From Candidatus Saccharimonadota bacterium (lineage in GTDB: Bacteria; Patescibacteriota; Saccharimonadia; Saccharimonadales; Saccharimonadaceae), in assembly GCA_016286785.1 (NCBI GenBank), contig JAEEUB010000006.1, positions 1 to 45,391 on the forward strand: 45,391 nucleotides of DNA. The letters run 5' to 3'. Position 1 is the first letter of the stretch. The number at the start of each line of letters is the position of its first letter. Under the pieces are notes generated by a model. It was not told where the DNA came from. It did no database searches and saw only the letters and a program-made list of their open reading frames with translations. Of this stretch, positions 1 to 7,289 are shown in pieces. Made by a program: the position numbers and the translations under genes.

Positions 1-2
1 TC

Positions 3-773
3 GGTGATAATGGTACGATGACCCTCACTGTGGGCGAGGATTGTACATCTTCTGAAGACAAAATAGTTTGTGAAGTAGATGCCAAAATTCCAACCGGTGA
101 ATATACGGTTACGGAAGGTAATGCGGAAATAGAATTCTTTACCTTGAATGTGACTGGCGATAATGGTGAAGAGAAGACCGTAGAGAAGAATGACGAGGTT
201 GAGTTTAAGATTGATAATGAGTATATAGTTGATACAACTTACTTCGATGTAGTGAAGATTTGGGAGGACGAACATAATAAAGATGGTAGTCGCCCAGAAA
301 CTTTGACGGTTAATTTATTGGCAAACGGTGAAGTGGTTGATGATGCGGAATTGTCGGCAGATAACGAAATACAGGATGAAGAATTGCCAGAAGGGTTGGA
401 GAGCAGCGATATTTGGGTATATCCTTTCGAAGGTTTACCGGTAGCAGATGAAAACGCTAAAGTAATTGAGTACTATGCTGAAGAAGTATTAGATGCAGAT
501 GGCTATGAACAAATCGATGAAATTGGTGGTATGCATACAGTTATATTTGTTAACATGCATGAGCCGGTAGTGGATCCGTGTGAAGAAGGTGGCTGTGGTG
601 GCGAAGTACCACCAGTAAAAACACCAGAGACTGGTAAATTAACGAAGTCTCACAATAATGGTGCAGTTGAAGGGTCTTGGACTGGAAATATGATTGGTGG
701 AGCAATGATGGTAATCTTAGGTGTTTCATTGGTCGCCTTTAGTAAGCGTAAAGAGGCGAAATTGACAAAATAG
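3..773 (+). CDS. Cna-B-type surface protein, C-terminal part (5' end outside window)
   Basis: The reading frame is open to the window edge with no stop before the first ATG at 18, so this is the C-terminal ~256 residues of a longer protein. A Cna protein B-type repeat is visible from about residue 80 to 165 (VVKIWEDEHNKDGSRPE, then WVYPFEGLP and IEYYAEE). A short Cys/Gly segment (CEEGGCGG) follows, then a PETG motif resembling a sortase signal, about 18 residues of linker, one hydrophobic helix and a basic KRK tail. This is the layout of a wall- or membrane-anchored adhesin or pilin-like protein. PETG lies further from the helix than in classical LPxTG proteins, so sorting is inferred. A class F-like sortase is encoded at 40393. 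The -35 box of a downstream promoter overlaps the 3' end. Confidence 0.75.
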   Translation, partial: GDNGTMTLTVGEDCTSSEDKIVCEVDAKIPTGEYTVTEGNAEIEFFTLNVTGDNGEEKTVEKNDEVEFKIDNEYIVDTTYFDVVKIWEDEHNKDGSRPETLTVNLLANGEVVDDAELSADNEIQDEELPEGLESSDIWVYPFEGLPVADENAKVIEYYAEEVLDADGYEQIDEIGGMHTVIFVNMHEPVVDPCEEGGCGGEVPPVKTPETGKLTKSHNNGAVEGSWTGNMIGGAMMVILGVSLVAFSKRKEAKLTK

Positions 774-790
774 CATAAGTATGATATAAT
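762..790 (+). promoter_or_regulatory. Consensus promoter firing into a terminator
   Basis: TTGACA (762-767), 17-bp spacer, TATAAT (785-790) with an upstream TG. The -35 overlaps the last codons of the surface-protein gene. The expected start (~797) lies only a few bases before the hairpin at 804-827. Confidence 0.6.
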
Positions 791-803
791 GGAGGTATAG
801 GCA

Positions 804-827
804 GAAATCCCCTTAAGAGGGGATTTC
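804..827 (+). terminator. Hairpin terminator after the surface-protein gene
   Basis: GAAATCCCC / GGGGATTTC stem with a TTAAGA loop, followed by a short mixed T/C run. It separates the surface-protein gene from the rplF promoter. Confidence 0.65.
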
Positions 828-829
828 TC

Positions 830-858
830 TTGTAATTAGGGATAATTTGTGGTATAAT
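830..858 (+). promoter_or_regulatory. Promoter of rplF-rplR-rpsE-rplO
   Basis: TTGTAA (830-835), 17-bp spacer, TGG-TATAAT (-10 at 853-858). The leader is about 25 nt with a purine-rich AAGGGAAAAG before the ATG at 890. Confidence 0.7.
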
Positions 859-889
859 GGTACGGATATTAACATAAAAGGGAAAAGAT

Positions 890-1426
890 ATGAGTCGTAT
901 CGGAAAACAACCCATCGAGATTCCGGCGGGAGTGACAATTACGGTCGGCGAGAGTGAGATTACTGTCGCGGGCCCAAAGGGTCAGCTCAACGTCCCAGTG
1001 CAACCCAAAACCAAGGTTAATGTTGAGGGTGCAGTGGCCACGGTTACCCGTGAGGATGACGAACCAAAGTCCCGTGCTTGGCACGGTTTACAGCGCGCAC
1101 TACTAAACAATGCAGTGCAAGGCGTAACTAAAGGTTACGAAAAGAAACTAGAAATAAACGGTGTTGGCTATCGTCTTTCTGGCGGTGGTCAAGAAATTGA
1201 AATGGCATTAGGCTTTTCGCACCCCGTAAAATATAGGGCACCCGAAGGCGTACAACTTACTACCAATAAAATGGAAATTACCGTTTCCGGCATTGATAAG
1301 CAAAAAGTTGGCCAGGTTGCAGCCGAAATCCGTAACCTCAAGAAGCCAGAGCCATATAAGGGTAAAGGCATTAAGTATGTTGACGAAGTAATCCTTCGTA
1401 AAGCAGGAAAGGCTGGTAAGAAATAA
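890..1426 (+). CDS. rplF: 50S ribosomal protein L6
   Basis: This 178-aa protein is uL6, which sits at the base of the L7/L12 stalk of the large subunit. It opens with the family start [15 protein letters not shown], and the C-terminal half has the conserved [13 protein letters not shown] segment used for 23S rRNA contact. Length matches the usual ~178 residues. It is the first gene after a promoter. Its TAA overlaps the rplR ATG by one base (TAATG), implying coupled translation. The upstream spc-operon genes (rplN, rplX, rplE, rpsN, rpsH) are not next to it; a surface-protein gene is there instead. Confidence 0.97.
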   Translation: MSRIGKQPIEIPAGVTITVGESEITVAGPKGQLNVPVQPKTKVNVEGAVATVTREDDEPKSRAWHGLQRALLNNAVQGVTKGYEKKLEINGVGYRLSGGGQEIEMALGFSHPVKYRAPEGVQLTTNKMEITVSGIDKQKVGQVAAEIRNLKKPEPYKGKGIKYVDEVILRKAGKAGKK

Positions 1427-1755
1427 TGAATAAGATTTTTAGGGCAAAAAGAACCCGTGCCAAGATTAGCGGCACATCCGAAAGACCACGTCTTTCAGTG
1501 CATTTTTCAAATCAGCACATCACCGCTCAAGTTATCGATGATGAAAAAAGAGTAACTTTGGCTTACGCCACTACCGTAGGTTCCAAGATATCTGGATCCA
1601 TGATCGAGAAAGCAACTAAAATCGGTGAAGAAATCGCCAAAAAGGCAAAAGCCAAAAAGGTCAAAAAAGTCGTGTTTGATCGTGGCTCTAAGTTATATGC
1701 TGGGCGCACGTCTGCACTTGCAGACGCAGCCCGTAAAGAAGGATTGGAGTTTTAA
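1426..1755 (+). CDS. rplR: 50S ribosomal protein L18
   Basis: This 109-aa protein is uL18, the 5S rRNA-binding protein of the large subunit. The signature is clear: [20 protein letters not shown] near the N-terminus, and [22 protein letters not shown] followed by EGLEF at the C-terminus. It is slightly shorter than the E. coli form. It starts inside the rplF stop codon and ends two bases before the rpsE start, as in a tightly coupled ribosomal operon. Confidence 0.96.
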   Translation: MNKIFRAKRTRAKISGTSERPRLSVHFSNQHITAQVIDDEKRVTLAYATTVGSKISGSMIEKATKIGEEIAKKAKAKKVKKVVFDRGSKLYAGRTSALADAARKEGLEF

Positions 1756-1757
1756 TT

Positions 1758-2522
1758 ATGCCAGAGAATGAGAAAAAAGCCCCAAGGGTAATCAACAAAT
1801 CTGGTACGCTTAAGATGGACGACAAGACTGCCGCCACCAAGCAGACTCGCGATATTTCGGGTCGCAAGATGGATAGGCGTGGTCGCCGCGATCGCGTACG
1901 TGCAGACGCTGGGCCAAAAGAATTTGACAGTATTACAATTTCGGTAGACCGTGTATCTCGCACCGTTGCCGGTGGCCGCAGAATGCGTTTTAAGGCATTA
2001 GTTGCACTTGGCAACCATAAGAACAAAGTCGGTATTGGCGTAGCTAAAGGTAATGATGTTACGACGGCAGTCGCAAAAGCTACATCAAAAGCCAAGAAAA
2101 CCATGGTCACATTTAATATTAATGGCGAAACCATTTGGCACGAAACCCGCACTAAAGTAACTGGCGCCGATGTATTGATGAAGCCAGCCGCTCCTGGTAC
2201 AGGTATTATTGCTGGTGGCACAGTGCGTTCAATCATGGGCTTAACTGGAGTAAAAAACCTAATTTCCAAATCGCTTGGTTCTACTAACAAAGTAAATATT
2301 GCCTACGCAGTGATCGAGGGTTTGCGCCAACAGGTTCCACGCTCAGAATGGAATAATGCCAATAATGCCAAAAAAGCCGATAAGGCTCCAGCAAAAGAAG
2401 CTACTACTGAAAAAGCGGCCAAAGCCACAGAAAAATCTGCGGTAAAAGCTACCGCAAAAAAGGCAAAAGCTCCTGCTAAAAAAGTAGCAAAAAAGTCCAC
2501 TACTAAAAAGGAGGACAAATAA
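1758..2522 (+). CDS. rpsE: 30S ribosomal protein S5 with N- and C-terminal extensions
   Basis: The uS5 core is unmistakable: EFDSITISVDRVSRTVAGGRR (residues ~55-75), GVAKGNDVTTAVAKA, then PGTGIIAGGTVRSIMGLTGVKN. S5 helps decoding accuracy and mRNA unwinding at the small-subunit entry. At 254 aa it is well above the usual ~165. It has a ~50-residue charged N-terminal extension and a ~50-residue C-terminal tail made almost wholly of Lys, Ala and Thr (KKAKAPAKKVAKK), resembling histone H1. The tail is probably disordered and may bind rRNA, which is inference. The stop overlaps the rplO start (TAATG), leaving no room for rpmD. Confidence 0.96.
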   Translation: MPENEKKAPRVINKSGTLKMDDKTAATKQTRDISGRKMDRRGRRDRVRADAGPKEFDSITISVDRVSRTVAGGRRMRFKALVALGNHKNKVGIGVAKGNDVTTAVAKATSKAKKTMVTFNINGETIWHETRTKVTGADVLMKPAAPGTGIIAGGTVRSIMGLTGVKNLISKSLGSTNKVNIAYAVIEGLRQQVPRSEWNNANNAKKADKAPAKEATTEKAAKATEKSAVKATAKKAKAPAKKVAKKSTTKKEDK

Positions 2523-2989
2523 TGAAGTACAATGATTTAATAGTCGAGAAAAACACTCGCCCAACCCGTAAGGGTCGCGGCATCGCAGCCGGTCAAGGTA
2601 AAACGGCTGGCCGTGGTACTAAAGGCCAAAAGGCCAGAGCCGGCCACAATAAGATGCCACGAGGTTTCATGGGTGGCCAGCGCGCTATGATGCAGGCTGT
2701 ACCAAAGCTTAAAGGTTTCAAATCTCACCATATTAAAGCCGAGGTAGTTTACACCGATCGTCTCAACGAGTTAAAAGGCAAGGTCGACAATTTTGCGTTA
2801 GCTAGAGCCGGCCTAATTACTTCGCCATATGCAAAGGTCAAAGTAATTACTAGGGGCGATTTAACCGCTAAAATCGATCTAGAGACTCAATTCGCATCAA
2901 AAACCGCAATTGAATCAATCAAAAAAGCTGGCGGCTCATTTAAAAAAGTCGCAGTAGTAAAAAAGCCAGCTAAAAAAGAAGCTAAGTAA
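2522..2989 (+). CDS. rplO: 50S ribosomal protein L15
   Basis: This 155-aa protein is uL15, a late-assembly protein of the large subunit. The N-terminal glycine/basic motif GRGIAAGQGKTAGRGTKGQ, then GFMGGQ, is diagnostic. The C-terminus has a short lysine-rich tail. It directly follows rpsE with a one-base overlap. In most bacteria rpmD lies between rpsE and rplO, and secY follows rplO. Here rpmD is missing and secY is ~36 kb away, and a strong terminator follows instead. Confidence 0.96.
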   Translation: MKYNDLIVEKNTRPTRKGRGIAAGQGKTAGRGTKGQKARAGHNKMPRGFMGGQRAMMQAVPKLKGFKSHHIKAEVVYTDRLNELKGKVDNFALARAGLITSPYAKVKVITRGDLTAKIDLETQFASKTAIESIKKAGGSFKKVAVVKKPAKKEAK

Positions 2990-2993
2990 AAGC

Positions 2994-3024
2994 AAAAAAA
3001 TAACCCCGAAAGGGGTTATTTTTT
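2994..3024 (+). terminator. Terminator of the rplF-rplO operon
   Basis: Near-perfect hairpin: A-run plus TAACCCC, GAAA loop, GGGGTTA plus T-run. The A- and T-tracts on both sides could also work on the minus strand. Confidence 0.92.
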
Positions 3025-3025
3025 G

Positions 3026-3034
3026 TGCTATAAT
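3026..3034 (+). promoter_or_regulatory. Extended -10 promoter of the FKBP gene
   Basis: TGC-TATAAT directly after the terminator. The leader would be about 26 nt with a TGGAG ribosome site before the ATG at 3067. No good -35 is seen. Confidence 0.65.
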
Positions 3035-3066
3035 GTATCTAATATTTAAGTGGAGAATTTACCAAA

Positions 3067-3789
3067 ATGGACGAGAAGGAACTAAAAACCAGTACTAAGC
3101 AACGTATTATTATCGCAGTTATTGCAGTTTTGATGCTCGGCTCAATTATTGCCGGGTATGCCGCAATTATTTTAAACGGCGGAAACAAATCATCTAGCAC
3201 GGGTGACACCAAAATAGACGATGCCAAGGTTGCAGAATATAAAAAAGCTTACGATAATATACTGGCCGAGTTCAAAGACGCAACTAAAAACGATTACGAG
3301 GAATTTATTAGTTTTAAATCCGAGATTAAGGCCTACAACGAATCTAGTGCCAACGAAGGCGGTTTGCAAACTCGCGACTTAAAGAAGGGGACTGGAGAAA
3401 AACTCACTGATGACTCAGATTATCTGGCCTACTATGTGGGTTGGTGCGCAAACGAATCGGTTTTTGATTCCTCGTTCGATAACAACGACAACCCAACTTC
3501 ATTCTCAAAAATCCTAGATGCCTCACTGGGAATGATTGAAGGCTGGAATGAGGGCATAAAGGGAATGCGCATCGATGGAATCCGCGAAATCACCGTTCCT
3601 GGCGAACTAGCCTATGGCGATTCAATGGAGATTTGTGGCGGCAAAAACAAGCCACTCAAATTTATTGTGATGGCTAAAGCAAAAGAAGAGCCGCTAAAGT
3701 CTTTAGCCGAGAAAGTAGACTCAGCGTATATGCGCTTTCAATATGCAAGTTACGGCATAGACTACGACGAAATGCAGGGCGAAGAATAA
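3067..3789 (+). CDS. Membrane-anchored FKBP-type peptidyl-prolyl isomerase
   Basis: A single N-terminal membrane helix (residues ~12-36) is followed by a charged spacer and an FKBP-like domain (~95-210). Family features include LKKGTGEKLTD, a YVGW strand, VFDSSF, and the segment GWNEGIKGMRIDGIREITVPGELAYGD typical of FKBP active sites. The domain ends in PLKFIVMAKA. FKBPs catalyse prolyl cis-trans isomerisation. With this topology it would help fold exported proteins outside the membrane, which is inference. The first ~90 residues match nothing I know. It has its own promoter and is not part of the ribosomal unit. Confidence 0.85.
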   Translation: MDEKELKTSTKQRIIIAVIAVLMLGSIIAGYAAIILNGGNKSSSTGDTKIDDAKVAEYKKAYDNILAEFKDATKNDYEEFISFKSEIKAYNESSANEGGLQTRDLKKGTGEKLTDDSDYLAYYVGWCANESVFDSSFDNNDNPTSFSKILDASLGMIEGWNEGIKGMRIDGIREITVPGELAYGDSMEICGGKNKPLKFIVMAKAKEEPLKSLAEKVDSAYMRFQYASYGIDYDEMQGEE

Positions 3790-3803
3790 GAGCCCGCTTA
3801 GAA

Positions 3804-3832
3804 TTGACTAAATAGCGAAAACGTGGTATTAT
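3804..3832 (+). promoter_or_regulatory. Promoter of orphan gene 3886-4356
   Basis: TTGACT (3804-3809), 17-bp spacer, TGG-TATTAT (-10 at 3827-3832). The leader contains AGGT/ACCT (3841-3852), and an ACCC at 3858-3861 that could pair with the GGGGG ribosome site. Confidence 0.7.
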
Positions 3833-3885
3833 CATAAAGTAGGTAAAAACCTAAGTAACCCATTTAAAAAAAAAGGGGGTAGAAA

Positions 3886-4356
3886 ATGGGTATTATCGTA
3901 TCAATCATCGGGATAATTATAATCCTCATACTAAACCTGTTCGTCGCGTGGATCATCCACCACAACCAATTCGACTATGAATCGGAGAGAGCAGAAACGT
4001 GGTGGAACGTAATCTGCGCACTCGTCTCATGCGTAGTCGTTTACGCCACACTCGAGGACTCAATGATTCGCATCCTGTTTCTGGTTGTGATCTGGGGCAT
4101 CTACTATAAAATGCCAAAGCTTTACGGTATCAAGGTGGCGCATCGCAGTAGGCGAAAGTCTAAGTCGATCGCCAGTCGTAGGACGGCGATAGGCAAAACA
4201 TCCGTCATGGCGAAGTACTTCAAAGTTCCAGCGAGCGTCCAGTACCAGAAGTCACGCCCAAAGGAGCTTAGAAGAGTACCAAAAGCCGAGGAAAGGAGGC
4301 TGCAGTACAAAAAAGTGACACGGCACTTCGTCAACGGCCGTAGTGGTCACCGATGA
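3886..4356 (+). CDS. Small membrane protein with a basic tail, unrecognised
   Basis: I do not recognise this 156-aa protein. The first ~85 residues hold two or three hydrophobic helices (residues 1-25, ~42-57 and ~60-75) around a polar stretch. The C-terminal ~75 residues are strongly basic (RRKSKSIASRR, RPKELRR, EERRLQYKK), suggesting a cytoplasmic nucleic-acid- or lipid-binding tail. The start is set by an AAGGGGGT ribosome site six bases upstream. It stands alone between its own promoter and terminator. Codon choice is richer in G/C-ending codons than the flanking genes, hinting at recent acquisition or different selection. Confidence 0.6.
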   Translation: MGIIVSIIGIIIILILNLFVAWIIHHNQFDYESERAETWWNVICALVSCVVVYATLEDSMIRILFLVVIWGIYYKMPKLYGIKVAHRSRRKSKSIASRRTAIGKTSVMAKYFKVPASVQYQKSRPKELRRVPKAEERRLQYKKVTRHFVNGRSGHR

Positions 4357-4374
4357 TTCTTGCGGTCATAAGGC

Positions 4375-4400
4375 AATCCCCCGGTTCGCCGGGGGAATTT
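4375..4400 (+). terminator. Terminator of orphan gene 3886-4356
   Basis: AATCCCCCGG, TTCG tetraloop, CCGGGGGAATT. A very stable stem but with only a short T-run. Confidence 0.8.
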
Positions 4401-4443
4401 GCATATATGTATATCTTGTGTTTCGATAATAGTTACGGTAATC

Positions 4444-4472
4444 TTGACAATAATAATGAACTGTGATATAAT
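4444..4472 (+). promoter_or_regulatory. Perfect consensus promoter of orphan gene 4514-4837
   Basis: TTGACA (4444-4449), 17-bp spacer, TGA-TATAAT (-10 at 4467-4472). Both hexamers are perfect and the extended -10 TG is present, making this one of the strongest-looking promoters in the window. Confidence 0.85.
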
Positions 4473-4513
4473 ACAAATAGAGAGCCCATAAATATAGACG
4501 AAAAGGAGTAAAA

Positions 4514-4837
4514 ATGGGTGATAGAATCTTATGTTTGGTGACGTTCGTGGCGTTGTTCCCCGTGGCAATAGTCGCCCAGAAGATGAAAAACCGCACAGTG
4601 GCAAAAGGCGTAATGGTTGTTGCTTTTCTGGCAGCAATCACAATCTCGGCGCCAGCTGCATGGCGGTTTCATTATTGCCATCCAGAGGCGTATGAGACGC
4701 CCTGGGGCGCTGCGGTGGTAGGTACCGCGGGGCATGTGTTCATGCTGGCGCTCGTATGTTGCTTGGGGTTCATGGACGCACGAGCTAATCAGCATCGAGG
4801 CGCCAGGCGTCCTACGCCACGTCAAGACTCCGAGTAG
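4514..4837 (+). CDS. Small membrane protein, unrecognised
   Basis: This is a 107-aa protein of unknown function. Hydrophobic segments lie at residues ~5-22, ~31-48 and ~64-86, with short polar links. The second link (WRFHYCHPEAYETPWG) is rich in His, Cys and aromatic residues. The C-terminus (RANQHRGARRPTPRQDSE) is basic and polar. An AAGGAG ribosome site at 4503-4508 fixes the start. Like its neighbour at 3886 it is monocistronic, with a consensus promoter, a stable terminator and raised G+C relative to nearby genes. The two proteins show no obvious sequence similarity. Confidence 0.6.
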   Translation: MGDRILCLVTFVALFPVAIVAQKMKNRTVAKGVMVVAFLAAITISAPAAWRFHYCHPEAYETPWGAAVVGTAGHVFMLALVCCLGFMDARANQHRGARRPTPRQDSE

Positions 4838-4860
4838 CTCCACCTCTCCTTTGATGGAGC
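4836..4860 (+). repeat. Inverted repeat before the terminator
   Basis: GCTCCA / TGGAGC arms around a 13-nt loop, starting at the stop codon of the orphan gene and directly abutting the terminator hairpin at 4861. Confidence 0.5.
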
Positions 4861-4890
4861 AAATCCCCCGGGTTCGCCCAGGGGATTTTT
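4861..4890 (+). terminator. Terminator of orphan gene 4514-4837
   Basis: AAATCCCC and GGG around a TTCG loop, closed by CCC and GGGGATTT, then a T-run. Sequence is close to the terminator at 4375. Confidence 0.88.
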
Positions 4891-4916
4891 GTGGTTTTTA
4901 AGATTTAAGCTATAAT
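4889..4916 (+). promoter_or_regulatory. sbcB promoter, predicted leaderless
   Basis: TTGTGG (4889-4894), 16-bp spacer, TATAAT (4911-4916). Only 7 nt separate the -10 from the ATG at 4924, so transcription should begin at the start codon. No ribosome site is present. Confidence 0.7.
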
Positions 4917-4923
4917 AAGTAAT

Positions 4924-6285
4924 ATGGAATCGAATAGTTTTTTCTTTTATGATTTAGAAACCAGCGGTCTAAATCCAAGAGAGGATCGCATCATGCAATT
5001 CGCAGGCCAACGTACCACATTAGGCCTAGAACCAATCGGCGAGCCGGTTAATATTCTGATTAAACTAACAGATGATGCTCTGCCAAGCCCCGGGGCAATA
5101 CTAGTAACTAAAATTACACCACAGGACACTTTGAGGGATGGCATCGGCGAAGCGGACTTTGTTAAGATTGCTACAGAGGAAATATTTACGCCAGGTACAG
5201 TGGCGGTAGGTTACAATACTGTTCGTTTTGATGATGAATTTATGCGCGCAATATTGTGGCGCAATTTTATCGACCCATACGAGTGGGAGTGGAAAGACGG
5301 CCGCTCGCGCTGGGACATGCTCGACGTAGTAAGATTAACTAGAGCGCTTCGCCCCGAAGGCATCAATTGGCCTTTTACCGAAAAAGGTAAGCCTACCAAT
5401 AGACTCGAGCTGTTAACTAAATTGAACCATCTAGAACACTCTCATGCTCATGATGCGTTGTCGGATGTCTATGCTACGATTGCTGTAGCTAAATTAATTA
5501 GAGAAAAACAGCCGAAGCTTTTTGACTACCTCTACAAAATGAAGGATAAAAGAGAAATAAAAGCATTAGTAAATCTAGACTCTCCGCGCCCTTTCGTATA
5601 CGCTTCGGGCAGATACTCATCAGAGTATAACAAAACCACGGTCGCCTATCCTCTAGCAAAAGGCAAAAATGGTAACATCCTGGTTTACGATTTAAGATAT
5701 AGCCCCAAGGAACTAACGCAGGACAGTAGTCATACGGCACCTTATTATCCAATCGTAAAAGAACTGTGCTACAATAAATGTCCGGCAGTGGCCCCACTAA
5801 ATGTTTTGGATACGGAAGACGGTTGGGCGAAAATAGACCTAAATAGAGATAAAATCGAAGACAATTTAAAGGAGCTAATTAATTATCCCGAGTTTACAAA
5901 GAAAGTTATAGAAGAACTCGAAAAAAGGCCAGAATTTCCACCCGCCATCGAGCCAGAAGCAGCTCTCTACGATGGTTTCCTAAACGATGCCGATCGTAGA
6001 GAAGTTGCCAGAATTAGCGGGCTTGATACAAATAGACTTGCCGACTATCACCCGTTTTTTTCGGACGAAAGACTTCCGGACTTATTGCTGCATTATAAAG
6101 GTCGCAACTTCCCGCAATCTTTATCCGAAGACGAGACGAAAAAATGGCAAGAGTACCGCAAAGCACGAATCGAGCGCCTAGCGCCAAGTTTTCTTTCTGA
6201 GTTAGAGCTTGCCTATACAAGGGATGAATTCATTGCCGAAGAACTAAAGCTCTACTTTGAATCACTCTTGGAACACGAATTTTAA
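4924..6285 (+). CDS. sbcB: Exodeoxyribonuclease I
   Basis: This 453-aa protein matches exonuclease I, a 3'-5' single-strand DNA exonuclease used in recombination and mismatch repair. The DEDD exonuclease fold is visible: FYDLETSGLNPREDRIMQFA (ExoI motif with the catalytic Asp/Glu), GYNTVRFDDEFMR, and HAHDALSDVYATIAVAKLI (third acidic motif). It also keeps ExoI-specific phrases such as LPSPGAILVTKITPQ and RSRWDMLDVVRLTRALRPEGINWP. Length is near the E. coli enzyme (475 aa). The family is best known from Gammaproteobacteria. The gene is alone and its mRNA is predicted to be leaderless. Confidence 0.93.
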   Translation: MESNSFFFYDLETSGLNPREDRIMQFAGQRTTLGLEPIGEPVNILIKLTDDALPSPGAILVTKITPQDTLRDGIGEADFVKIATEEIFTPGTVAVGYNTVRFDDEFMRAILWRNFIDPYEWEWKDGRSRWDMLDVVRLTRALRPEGINWPFTEKGKPTNRLELLTKLNHLEHSHAHDALSDVYATIAVAKLIREKQPKLFDYLYKMKDKREIKALVNLDSPRPFVYASGRYSSEYNKTTVAYPLAKGKNGNILVYDLRYSPKELTQDSSHTAPYYPIVKELCYNKCPAVAPLNVLDTEDGWAKIDLNRDKIEDNLKELINYPEFTKKVIEELEKRPEFPPAIEPEAALYDGFLNDADRREVARISGLDTNRLADYHPFFSDERLPDLLLHYKGRNFPQSLSEDETKKWQEYRKARIERLAPSFLSELELAYTRDEFIAEELKLYFESLLEHEF

Positions 6286-6357
6286 AAGTTTAACCCCAAA
6301 GTTCGAAAAAATTGCGACTTCAATCTTGTAAAAATGTCAACCACATAAAAACGCTTA

Positions 6358-6366
6358 TGCTATAAT
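6358..6366 (+). promoter_or_regulatory. ldh promoter, predicted leaderless; decides the start
   Basis: TGC-TATAAT (-10 at 6361-6366). The ATG at 6367 abuts the -10 and would lie upstream of the transcription start. The ATG at 6373 falls 6 nt after the -10, at the expected +1. Confidence 0.7.
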
Positions 6367-6372
6367 ATGTCT

Positions 6373-7287
6373 ATGGACAACAATAAAGTGATGATTGTGG
6401 GAACTGGCAATGTGGGCGCAAGTATTGCTTTTGCCCTCCTAAACCAGAGAACCGCAGTAAACGAGATTGTCTTAACGGACATTGTCGCGCGAGATGCTGA
6501 AGGTGAAGCTATGGATTTAAGAGATGCTCTCGCGGTAGCTCCAAGCTATATCAAAATTAAAAACGGCACCTATAAAGATGCAAAAGACTGCGACATTGTG
6601 GTAATTGCCGCCGGCGCCAACCAAAAACCTGGCGAGACTCGCATGCAACTACTTAAGAAAAACGTCAATATTCTAAAAGGAATGATTGGGCAGATTATGG
6701 CTAGTGGCTTCGACGGTATCTTTTTAGTAGTCACTAATCCCATGGATGTGCTAACTTACTTCACCATGAAATTTTCCGGCTTACCATCCGAAAGGGTAAT
6801 CGGATCCGGTACGGTACTAGATTCGGCGAGATTGAGACAACGTATTGCAGGTTACATGAATGTAAATCCTAAATCTGTTCATGCTTACCAGATCGGCGAA
6901 CATGGCGATACAGAGCTGACTTTATGGTCGCTAGCAGACATGGGTGGCCAAAAAATCACCTCACTTTTACCAGAGACCGCCAGAAAAGACATTTCAGATT
7001 TTGTCAAAAAAGAGGCTTACGACATTATCGAAAGAAAAGGTGCAACCTATTACGGCATAGCTACCTGCACGGCACAAATTTTAAATTGCATTCTAAACGA
7101 TGAAATGCGAGTGCTTCCGGTGTCTTCCTACGACGAATTCTCTGGCACATCGTTCGGTTTTCCGTCTGTGGTTGGACGAAAAGGCGTTATTCGTCGGCTC
7201 GACCTTAAAATCTCGGAAAACGAAGGTGTAGATCTACAAAAGTCAATCAATGCTCTAAGAAAAGCTATAGAATCTGTTAAAATATAA
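6373..7287 (+). CDS. ldh: L-lactate dehydrogenase
   Basis: This 304-aa enzyme reduces pyruvate to L-lactate with NADH, regenerating NAD+ in fermentation. It has the Rossmann motif GTGNVGASIA near the N-terminus, the active loop GANQKPGETR (Gln at the LDH-specific position, where malate dehydrogenases carry Arg), VTNPMDVLTY, SGTVLDSARLR, and the catalytic-His motif IGEHGDTEL. I place the start at the second ATG (6373) because the first ATG directly follows the -10 and could not be in the mRNA. The gene ends inside the next promoter region. It fits a cell living by glycolysis to lactate. Confidence 0.95.
   Translation: MDNNKVMIVGTGNVGASIAFALLNQRTAVNEIVLTDIVARDAEGEAMDLRDALAVAPSYIKIKNGTYKDAKDCDIVVIAAGANQKPGETRMQLLKKNVNILKGMIGQIMASGFDGIFLVVTNPMDVLTYFTMKFSGLPSERVIGSGTVLDSARLRQRIAGYMNVNPKSVHAYQIGEHGDTELTLWSLADMGGQKITSLLPETARKDISDFVKKEAYDIIERKGATYYGIATCTAQILNCILNDEMRVLPVSSYDEFSGTSFGFPSVVGRKGVIRRLDLKISENEGVDLQKSINALRKAIESVKI
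7275..7283 (+). promoter_or_regulatory. Candidate leaderless promoter for the DUF2207 gene
   Basis: TGT-TAAAAT (-10 at 7278-7283) inside the end of ldh, 6 nt before the ATG at 7290. A second TATAAT at 7283-7288 is too close to the ATG to give a transcript containing it. Confidence 0.5.
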
Positions 7288-7289
7288 TC

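Noticed and set aside
1688-2290. 200-aa minus-strand ORF opposite rplR and rpsE
   Set aside because: It lies fully opposite clear ribosomal genes, has no ribosome site or promoter, and its sequence is a mirror of their codon pattern.
4375-4400. GGTTCG-containing hairpins (also 4861-4890) considered as tRNA T-arms
   Set aside because: They are simple terminator stems with no acceptor, D or anticodon arms around them.
6367-6372. First ATG of ldh
   Set aside because: It directly follows the -10 box and would not be in the transcript; the ATG at 6373 also fits the family length.
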